NCBI GenBank assembly: GCA_040002995.1 | Contig: JBDUDK010000130.1 | Location: 1 to 16,359, forward strand | DNA from: JBDUDK01 sp040002995 | GTDB taxonomy: Bacteria > Actinomycetota > Acidimicrobiia > Acidimicrobiales > Ilumatobacteraceae | Direction of reading: 5' to 3' | Length of the DNA stretch: 16,359 nt | Part shown: one piece after another, positions 8,099-12,383 of the stretch | Layout: every line of letters begins with the position of its first letter | How positions within the stretch are numbered: position 1 is the first letter of the stretch | Notes under the pieces: generated by a model | Seen by the model: the letters and a program-made list of their open reading frames with translations, nothing else | Databases searched by the model: none | Told to the model about the DNA's origin: nothing | Translations under genes and position numbers: made by a program

Positions 8099-8109
8099 AC
8101 ATCTGTTCG
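8096..8109. promoter_or_regulatory. SOS (LexA) box, one mismatch, at the lexA -35
   Basis: CAAACATCTGTTCG differs from the CGAAC-N4-GTTCG palindrome by one base. It overlaps the -35 of the lexA promoter, the position expected for LexA autorepression. Confidence 0.7.
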
Positions 8110-8118
8110 ATTTAGGGC

Positions 8119-8148
8119 TTGACGCCGAACAGGCGTTCGTGCAAGGGT
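8119..8148 (+). promoter_or_regulatory. Putative promoter of the LysM gene
   Basis: TTGACG (8119-8124) is a good -35. With an 18-bp spacer the -10 would be AAGGGT (8143-8148), which is weak. The spacer contains SOS box 8126-8139, and the predicted start region contains box 8152-8165. This is the classical layout for full repression by LexA. The -35 is the better supported half. Confidence 0.45.
8126..8139. promoter_or_regulatory. SOS (LexA) box, perfect
   Basis: CGAACAGGCGTTCG matches CGAAC-N4-GTTCG exactly. It is identical in all 14 bases to the box 26 bp downstream and lies between the -35 and -10 of the LysM gene. Confidence 0.9.
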
Positions 8149-8151
8149 CTA

Positions 8152-8165
8152 CGAACAGGCGTTCG
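8152..8165. promoter_or_regulatory. SOS (LexA) box, perfect, second copy
   Basis: This is a second exact CGAACAGGCGTTCG. It ends 15 bp before the LysM ATG and just before the AAAGGAG ribosome binding site (8168-8174). Confidence 0.9.
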
Positions 8166-8180
8166 GGAAAGGAGCGACTC

Positions 8181-8540
8181 ATGGCTGCAGTGATGGTGGA
8201 TCACACGACGCACGAGCTCGCTCCGTACGTCACACCGACCGCGCCGCGAACGAGGGCGTGGGTGTTCTGGCGGCGCCGCCTCGTCGCCGTGGGCCTTGTC
8301 GTCTTGGCCCTCACGATCGTCGCCCCCCGGTTCCGGGCCGCCCTCGGTGGTGCCCCTGCCTCCGCCCCCGAGGGCGGCCCGGTGCCCATCTCCTACGTCG
8401 TCGAGCCCGGCGACACGCTGTGGTCCATTGCTCGGCGCGTGCAGCCCGTGGGCGACCCACGCGCGCTCGTCGCTCGCCTCGAGCTCGTCGCCGGCGGAGC
8501 CGAACTCCGGCCCGGGCAGGTGCTCACCCTCAGCAGTTGA
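8181..8540 (+). CDS. LysM-domain membrane protein, probable SOS-induced cell-division inhibitor (ChiZ/YneA/DivS type)
   Basis: This is a 119-residue protein with a short cytoplasmic N-terminus, one membrane segment at about residues 33-49 preceded by RRR, a short Ala/Pro/Gly linker, and a LysM domain at about 70-117 starting YVVEPGDTLWSIARR. LysM domains bind peptidoglycan. A small LysM membrane protein divergent from lexA and upstream of nrdR occupies the same place as Rv2719c (ChiZ) of M. tuberculosis, and as the division inhibitors YneA and DivS next to lexA elsewhere. The two perfect SOS boxes upstream support damage induction. The frame is open far upstream, but the ATG at 8181 has a good AAAGGAG site 6 nt before it. 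The division-inhibitor role is inferred from position and architecture; no hydrolase domain is visible. Confidence 0.85.
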   Translation: MAAVMVDHTTHELAPYVTPTAPRTRAWVFWRRRLVAVGLVVLALTIVAPRFRAALGGAPASAPEGGPVPISYVVEPGDTLWSIARRVQPVGDPRALVARLELVAGGAELRPGQVLTLSS

Positions 8541-8568
8541 ACGGACTGCCAGGGTCGACGGCGGTTGC

Positions 8569-8574
8569 TACCGT
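8569..8574 (+). promoter_or_regulatory. Putative -10 box of a leaderless nrdR promoter
   Basis: TACCGT lies 7 nt before the nrdR ATG, and no Shine-Dalgarno sequence is seen between them. It falls 28 bp after the stop of the LysM gene. nrdR could thus be expressed independently of the SOS-controlled gene upstream. Confidence 0.45.
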
Positions 8575-8581
8575 CGTCGAC

Positions 8582-9058
8582 ATGCACTGTCCTTCGTGCG
8601 GATTCGACGACACGCGGGTCATCGACTCACGCGCCACCGACGAAGGAACTTCGATCCGGCGGCGCCGGGAGTGCGCCCGCTGCCGCTACCGGTTCACCAC
8701 CTACGAACGAATCGACGAGGTGCCGCTCGTGGTCGTGAAGCGATCCGGAGAACGCGAACCGTTCGACCGGGTCAAGATCGTGGCCGGGTTGCAGGCGGCG
8801 GCCAAGGGCCGGCCCGTCTCGCTCGACAAGCTCGAAGCCCTCGCGGCCGAGGTCGAAGACGAGCTGCGTCTTGTTGGCGGCGATGTCGACAGTGCCACCG
8901 TTGGCCTCGCGGTGCTCGATCACCTGCGCGCCCTCGATGAGGTCGCCTACTTGCGCTTCGCAAGCGTCTACAAGAACTTCGACGCCGCGGCCGACTTCCG
9001 TCGCGAGCTGCGGTTGTTGGCGAAATCCACTGAACCCAAGGGTCACGACCGCACGTAG
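8582..9058 (+). CDS. nrdR: Transcriptional repressor NrdR
   Basis: NrdR senses adenine nucleotides through an ATP-cone and represses ribonucleotide reductase genes at paired NrdR boxes. The 158-residue protein has the N-terminal zinc ribbon with C3, C6, C31 and C34 (MHCPSCG and ECARCRYRF), then an ATP-cone at about residues 46-136 beginning VVVKRSGEREPFDRVKI. Length is normal. The frame is open upstream, but the ATG at 8582 directly starts the zinc ribbon. A likely target, nrdJ, is in the same window with NrdR-box-like sites in its promoter. The 3' end overlaps the convergent reductase gene by 16 bp. In mycobacteria and many actinobacteria nrdR sits at the same place beside lexA. Confidence 0.97.
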   Translation: MHCPSCGFDDTRVIDSRATDEGTSIRRRRECARCRYRFTTYERIDEVPLVVVKRSGEREPFDRVKIVAGLQAAAKGRPVSLDKLEALAAEVEDELRLVGGDVDSATVGLAVLDHLRALDEVAYLRFASVYKNFDAAADFRRELRLLAKSTEPKGHDRT

Positions 9059-9696
9059 CGCACGAAAAGGTAGTGGTCGTCTTCGGCCACATGCACGACA
9101 CGCAGTCTCCCTAGGGGCGTCACGGGCGATCCTTGGGCGATCCGAGGCTCATCGCCGCCCACCAACAATGGGCTGACGGTGAGACACAGTTCGTCGATGA
9201 GATCCGCCGCGAACAATTGGGCGTTGATCGAAGGTCCGCCCTCGCAGAGCACAACACCGCCCTCTAACCGGGCCAGCGTGGCGGCGAAGTCGACATCGCC
9301 CCTGCCGGCTCGGATCGAGCGCACCGGCACCGCCGGCGCGTCCTCGGTTGTTACGACGATCCCCGCCCCGGAGGTGAACAGCGGGCTCGAGAAGTCGAGC
9401 TTGGCCGAACGGGTAACCACGGCGATGGTGAGGCCGGGGCGCGACGGCGCACCGTAGGCGTCGGCCCGCACGGTGCCCGCTCCGACCAGCACCACGTCGG
9501 CCGCCGCCCTCAGGGCGAGCAGAACCGAGAGGTCGGCCGGCGAGCCGAGCGGGGCCGAAGAGCCGTCGATCACCGCGGCACCGTCGGCGCTGGCGATCAT
9601 CGAACACATCACGTGCCCGTGCTCCGGGCGGACGTGACGACCGTAGAGCTCGCCCACCGTGACGTCATCGCGCCGATCGGGAAGGAGGAGTCGCAC
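9043..9696 (-). CDS. RibD C-terminal-domain / dihydrofolate-reductase-like reductase
   Basis: This 217-residue protein belongs to the RibD_C fold, NADPH-dependent reductases related to DHFR. It has the SMIASADGAAVIDG block (about 32-45), the nucleotide-binding VLVGAGTVRADAYG (69-82), and the CEGGPSINAQL motif with C151 that closes the cofactor site. There is no deaminase domain, so it is not a complete bifunctional RibD. Stand-alone proteins of this kind are common in actinobacteria and annotated as pyrimidine reductase family. They may act in riboflavin synthesis or in another flavin/pterin reduction, and no other rib gene is nearby to decide. A GTG start at 9694-9696 preserves the conserved N-terminal LLPDRRDDV stretch. 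Its start is 19 bp from the divergent molybdoenzyme. Confidence 0.85.
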   Translation of the reverse strand: MRLLLPDRRDDVTVGELYGRHVRPEHGHVMCSMIASADGAAVIDGSSAPLGSPADLSVLLALRAAADVVLVGAGTVRADAYGAPSRPGLTIAVVTRSAKLDFSSPLFTSGAGIVVTTEDAPAVPVRSIRAGRGDVDFAATLARLEGGVVLCEGGPSINAQLFAADLIDELCLTVSPLLVGGDEPRIAQGSPVTPLGRLRVVHVAEDDHYLFVRYVRS

Positions 9697-9703
9697 GGGC
9701 CGT

Positions 9704-9709
9704 CATCCT
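9704..9709 (+). promoter_or_regulatory. Possible -10 box for the molybdoenzyme gene in a 19-bp divergent gap
   Basis: CATCCT is 6 nt before ATG 9716 and differs from the recurring TANNNT leaderless box only in its first base. On the other strand the overlapping CAGGAT (9706-9711) is 9 bases before the GTG of the divergent reductase. Both are weak matches, so this is tentative. Confidence 0.3.
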
Positions 9710-9715
9710 GACACG

Positions 9716-11944
9716 ATGGGGGCCATGAACGACACGCGTACGGCGTTTCGCACCTGCCCGCTCTGTGAGGCCGGGTGCGGGTTGGAGATCACCGTGAAGG
9801 GCTCCGATGTCACGCGCATCCGTGGTGACCGTGACGACGTGTTCAGCCACGGCTTCATCTGCCCGAAGGGCTCGACGCTCAAGCAGCTACATGAAGATCC
9901 CGACCGCTTACGGTCGCCGCTCGTCAAGCGCGACGGACGCTTCGTCGAGGCCACCTGGGACGAAGCGTGGTCAGAAGTCGACCGCCTGCTGGGCGGGGTG
10001 CTGGCCGAGCACGGACGTGACGCCGTCGCCGTCTACCTCGGTAACCCCTCGGCCCACAGCCTGTCGCCGACGATGTTTCTCCGGCCGTTCCTCCAGGCCA
10101 TCGGAACCCGGAACCGGTTCTCGGCGGCGACGCTCGATCAGATGCCCAGACACGTCGCCTCGGGCTACGTATTCGGATCGGTCATGGCGGTTCCGGTGCC
10201 CGACCTCGATCGCACCGACTACCTGCTCATGCTGGGCGCAAATCCCTACGCGTCGAATGGTTCGCTCTGCACCGCGCCGGACTTCCCCGGCCGGCTCGAG
10301 GCCCTGCGGGCCCGCGGTGGCCGGCTGGTTGTGGTCGACCCGCGTCGCAGCCGCACCGCCGAGGAGGCCGACGAGTGGGTCGCGATCCGCCCCGGCACCG
10401 ACGCCCAACTGCTCATGGCGATCGTCCACACCCTGTTCGCCGAGGGCCTGGCCGACGCCGGCGCCCACGTCGGTGCCCACCTCAACGGCGTCGACGAGCT
10501 GCGTCAGCTGGCGGAGCCGTTCTCGCCGGAAGCCGTCGCCGCGATCGTGGGCGTCGATTCGACGTCGATTCGCCGCATCGCCCGCGAGCTCGCCGCGGCG
10601 CCGACGGCGGCGGTGTACGGGCGCATCGGTACCTGCACGCAGGAGTTCGGCACTCTGGCCTCGTGGCTCATCGACGCCGTCAACATCCTCACCGGCAACC
10701 TCGACCGGCCCGGCGGCGCCATGTTCGCCCTCCCTGCGGCAGGTGGACCCACCACTCGCGGTACACCCGGCTCCGGTTCAGGTTTCCGGGTCGGTCGCGG
10801 CCACACCCGAGTGCGCGGGCTACCGGAGGTGATGGGCGAATACCCCGCGTCCGCGCTGGCCGAAGAGATCGACACACCCGGCGAGGGCGCCATCCGGGCC
10901 CTGATCACCGTGGCGGGCAACCCCGTGCTCTCGGCGCCGAACAGCGCCCGTCTCGACAAGGCCCTCGGCCAGCTCGACGTGATGATCGCGGTCGACATCT
11001 ATCTGAACGAGACCACCCGCCACGCCGATGTGATCCTGCCGCCGCCGTCGGTGCTGCGGCGCTCGCACTACGACCTCCTGCTCCTGCAGTTCGCGGTACG
11101 CAACGTGGCCAACTTCTCCGAGCCCGTGTTCCCGCTCGCGCCCGGCCAGCCCGACGAATGGGAGATCCTGGCCAAGCTGGCACTCATCGCGCAGGGCAGG
11201 GGAGCGGTGGCCGATGCCGCCCTGGTCGACGAGGCCACCCTCACGGCACTCGTAGAGCACGCGGTCAGCGACTCGACCTCGAGGCTCTTTGACCTCGACC
11301 CCGACGACGTCATTGCCGAGCTGTCGGTATCGGGTCGCCGCGGGCCCGAGCGCATTCTCGATTTCATGCTGCGCACCGGCCCCTACGGTCTGACCCTCGA
11401 TGATCTGATCGCGAACCCGCACGGCATCGACCTCGGCGCGCTCGAGCCCCGCCTGCCCGGCGTGCTGCGCACGCCCTCCGGCCGCATCGAGCTCGCTCCG
11501 GCGCCGCTGGCCGCCGACGTCGCCCGCCTGGCGTCCACCCTCGATCGCCCGCCCCCTGACTTCGTGCTGGTGGGCCGGCGCAATCTGCGATCGAACAATT
11601 CGTGGATGCACAACATCAACGTGCTCACGAAGGGAAAGCCGCAGTGCACCCTTCAGATCCACCCGATCGACGCGGCCACGCTCGGCGTCGGCGTCGCTGA
11701 CAAGGTGCTCGTGACCTCGCGCGTGGGCGAACTGGTTGCGCCTGTGGAGATCACCGACGGCATCCGCGAGGGTGTCGTGAGCCTGCCCCACGGCTTCGGC
11801 CACGACCTCGACGGCATCGCCATGCAGGTCGCCCAGGCCCGTCCAGGGGTGAACTCGAATCTCCTATCCGACGAGGAGGAAATCGACCCCTTGTCGGGCA
11901 ACGCGGTCCTCAACGGCATCCCCGTTCGGCTGGCGCGAGTCTGA
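9716..11944 (+). CDS. Molybdopterin-dependent oxidoreductase (DMSO reductase superfamily), substrate unknown
   Basis: The 742-residue catalytic subunit has an N-terminal 4Fe-4S site C14-x2-C17-x3-C21 with C49 in FICPKG, then molybdopterin oxidoreductase domains (about 60-560). A C-terminal dinucleotide-binding domain follows from about residue 615 (beginning RRNLRSNNSWMHN and running through LQIHPIDAATLG). In the region where formate dehydrogenases and nitrate reductases of the Nap type carry Cys or SeCys as Mo ligand, this protein has FSAATLDQMP. D141 is the only plausible side-chain ligand there. No iron-sulfur or membrane-anchor subunit is adjacent and no Tat signal is visible, so it is probably a cytoplasmic single-subunit enzyme. 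Similar stand-alone proteins occur in other actinobacteria without known substrate. ATG 9725 is an alternative start. Confidence 0.9.
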   Translation: MGAMNDTRTAFRTCPLCEAGCGLEITVKGSDVTRIRGDRDDVFSHGFICPKGSTLKQLHEDPDRLRSPLVKRDGRFVEATWDEAWSEVDRLLGGVLAEHGRDAVAVYLGNPSAHSLSPTMFLRPFLQAIGTRNRFSAATLDQMPRHVASGYVFGSVMAVPVPDLDRTDYLLMLGANPYASNGSLCTAPDFPGRLEALRARGGRLVVVDPRRSRTAEEADEWVAIRPGTDAQLLMAIVHTLFAEGLADAGAHVGAHLNGVDELRQLAEPFSPEAVAAIVGVDSTSIRRIARELAAAPTAAVYGRIGTCTQEFGTLASWLIDAVNILTGNLDRPGGAMFALPAAGGPTTRGTPGSGSGFRVGRGHTRVRGLPEVMGEYPASALAEEIDTPGEGAIRALITVAGNPVLSAPNSARLDKALGQLDVMIAVDIYLNETTRHADVILPPPSVLRRSHYDLLLLQFAVRNVANFSEPVFPLAPGQPDEWEILAKLALIAQGRGAVADAALVDEATLTALVEHAVSDSTSRLFDLDPDDVIAELSVSGRRGPERILDFMLRTGPYGLTLDDLIANPHGIDLGALEPRLPGVLRTPSGRIELAPAPLAADVARLASTLDRPPPDFVLVGRRNLRSNNSWMHNINVLTKGKPQCTLQIHPIDAATLGVGVADKVLVTSRVGELVAPVEITDGIREGVVSLPHGFGHDLDGIAMQVAQARPGVNSNLLSDEEEIDPLSGNAVLNGIPVRLARV

Positions 11945-12035
11945 CTTCGCTTAGAAACCATCGCGAGAGGAAATACACAGGCGCGTCCCCAGAATTGGGC
12001 CCGTCATCCTCTTTCGCTCCACAGGGCAAGTTCCG

Positions 12036-12041
12036 TAGGGT
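12036..12041 (+). promoter_or_regulatory. Possible -10 box for the structured RNA
   Basis: TAGGGT fits TANNNT. A start about 7 nt downstream (near 12048) would place the RNA 5' end just before the closing stem that begins at 12051. The -35 region (TTCGCT at 12013-12018, 17-bp spacer) is poor, so support is mainly positional. Confidence 0.3.
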
Positions 12042-12050
12042 GACCCGACA

Positions 12051-12170
12051 ACCGACGGCCGCGGCGCACAAGCGGCGGAATGGGTGACGACGAACCGGGG
12101 GGCTGACCGCTAGGCGTCACTGGGTGGAGGAGCCCGATACCTGTCCTTGTATTGCGCCGCGGCCGTCCGT
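12051..12170 (+). ncRNA. Putative structured RNA (leader element or small RNA) closed by an 18-bp stem
   Basis: ACCGACGGCCGCGGCGCA (12051-12068) pairs with TGCGCCGCGGCCGTCCGT (12153-12170), 17 of 18 positions, including 15 consecutive pairs. Beyond a 3-nt bulge, ACAAG (12068-12072) can pair with CTTGT (12146-12150), sharing base 12068 with the outer stem. Inside, GCGG/CCGC (12072-12075 with 12107-12110), GGT/ACC (12083-12085 with 12094-12096), AGG/CCT (12112-12114 with 12140-12142) and GGG/CCC (12122-12124 with 12133-12135) could form two arms; some of these compete. The enclosed bases are unlike a simple terminator. It lies upstream of an adenosylcobalamin-dependent enzyme, so a cis-regulatory RNA is the leading idea. 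Identity, strand and function are not established. It does not resemble tRNA, SRP RNA, tmRNA or RNase P RNA. Confidence 0.5.
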
Positions 12171-12173
12171 GGT

Positions 12174-12202
12174 GCCTGTTCGGAACCGGCGTCCAAACAG
12201 GC
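12174..12202 (+). repeat. 7-bp inverted repeat / hairpin after the structured RNA
   Basis: GCCTGTT (12174-12180) and AACAGGC (12196-12202) pair perfectly across 15 nt. It begins 3 nt after the large stem and ends 12 bp before the -35 of the nrdJ promoter. It has no T-tract, so it is not a canonical terminator, but it may end or modulate an upstream transcript. Confidence 0.4.
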
Positions 12203-12214
12203 TGCTCGCGGCCA

Positions 12215-12244
12215 TTGACAGGGGTGTAGTTACAGTGCTGTAAT
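12215..12244 (+). promoter_or_regulatory. nrdJ promoter
   Basis: TTGACA (12215-12220) is a perfect -35. After an 18-bp spacer comes TGTAAT (12239-12244), a 5/6 match to TATAAT. Transcription would start near 12251, leaving a leader of about 130 nt before nrdJ. NrdR-box-like sites overlap and follow the start. Confidence 0.7.
12230..12243. promoter_or_regulatory. Palindrome over the nrdJ -10, possible operator
   Basis: TTACAGTGCTGTAA consists of perfect 6-bp arms (TTACAG and CTGTAA) around TG. It covers most of the -10 hexamer. It does not match the SOS or NrdR consensus, so if it is an operator the regulator is unknown. Confidence 0.35.
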
Positions 12245-12245
12245 G

Positions 12246-12261
12246 CCCGAACCCCTTGTGG
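12246..12261. promoter_or_regulatory. Degenerate NrdR box (distal)
   Basis: CCCGAACCCCTTGTGG keeps the right half TTGTG and a partial left half of the 16-bp NrdR box (about 8 of 16 to ACACAATATATTGTGT as recalled). Its TTGTG is exactly 42 bp, four helical turns, from that of the proximal box. It lies at the predicted transcription start. Confidence 0.4.
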
Positions 12262-12287
12262 GGGGCGCGGGCTTGGGGGCGCTCTCA

Positions 12288-12303
12288 CCACAAGATGTTG
12301 TGC
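12288..12303. promoter_or_regulatory. NrdR box (proximal)
   Basis: CCACAAGATGTTGTGC matches the NrdR-box consensus at about 12 of 16 positions, with intact CACAA and TTGTG half-sites around a central AT. NrdR is encoded in the same window, and ribonucleotide reductase promoters are its known targets. Confidence 0.7.
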
Positions 12304-12329
12304 CCGGGCGCCTCCTCTCCCGCTCGGGC
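12302..12329 (+). promoter_or_regulatory. Leader hairpin with pyrimidine loop complementary to the nrdJ ribosome binding site
   Basis: GCCCGGGCG (12302-12310) pairs with CGCTCGGGC (12321-12329), nine pairs with one G-U, around the loop CCTCCTCTCC. The segment CTCCC (12317-12321) is complementary to GGGAG of the ribosome binding site (12370-12374), so an alternative fold could mask translation. The stem is seen in the sequence; the regulatory role is inference. Confidence 0.4.
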
Positions 12330-12368
12330 CCAATCAACGCCCTCGAGACCCAGCTGTAGCGAACCGAT

Positions 12369-12374
12369 AGGGAG
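12369..12374 (+). promoter_or_regulatory. nrdJ ribosome binding site
   Basis: AGGGAG ends 9 nt before the ATG at 12384 and supports that start. It is one of only two clear Shine-Dalgarno sites in the window; the other is before the LysM gene. Confidence 0.65.
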
Positions 12375-12383
12375 CACGAACGT

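Larger units (their letters stand above)
11945..12383. other. 439-bp intergenic control region upstream of nrdJ
   Basis: No convincing protein-coding gene is seen on either strand. From left to right it holds about 100 bp with nothing recognised except a possible -10 (12036-12041). A long inverted repeat enclosing a probable structured RNA (12051-12170) comes next, then a 7-bp hairpin (12174-12202) and a strong promoter (12215-12244) with a palindrome over its -10. Two NrdR-box-like sites, a GC-rich leader hairpin (12302-12329) and the nrdJ ribosome binding site complete it. No rho-independent terminator with a T-tract follows the molybdoenzyme gene. Confidence 0.75.

Noticed and set aside
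8061..8102. Longer LexA start 39 bp upstream
   Set aside because: It would place the lexA promoter elements inside the coding sequence; the ATG at 8063 gives the family N-terminus and ideal -10 spacing.
7608..8180. N-terminal extension of the LysM protein
   Set aside because: The extra frame is antisense to lexA and crosses two SOS boxes; ATG 8181 has a good ribosome binding site and gives the expected architecture.
12004..12333. 109-residue open frame on the - strand in the nrdJ upstream region
   Set aside because: Low-complexity Pro/Arg/Gly sequence lying over the inverted repeat, promoter and NrdR boxes, with no recognised domain.
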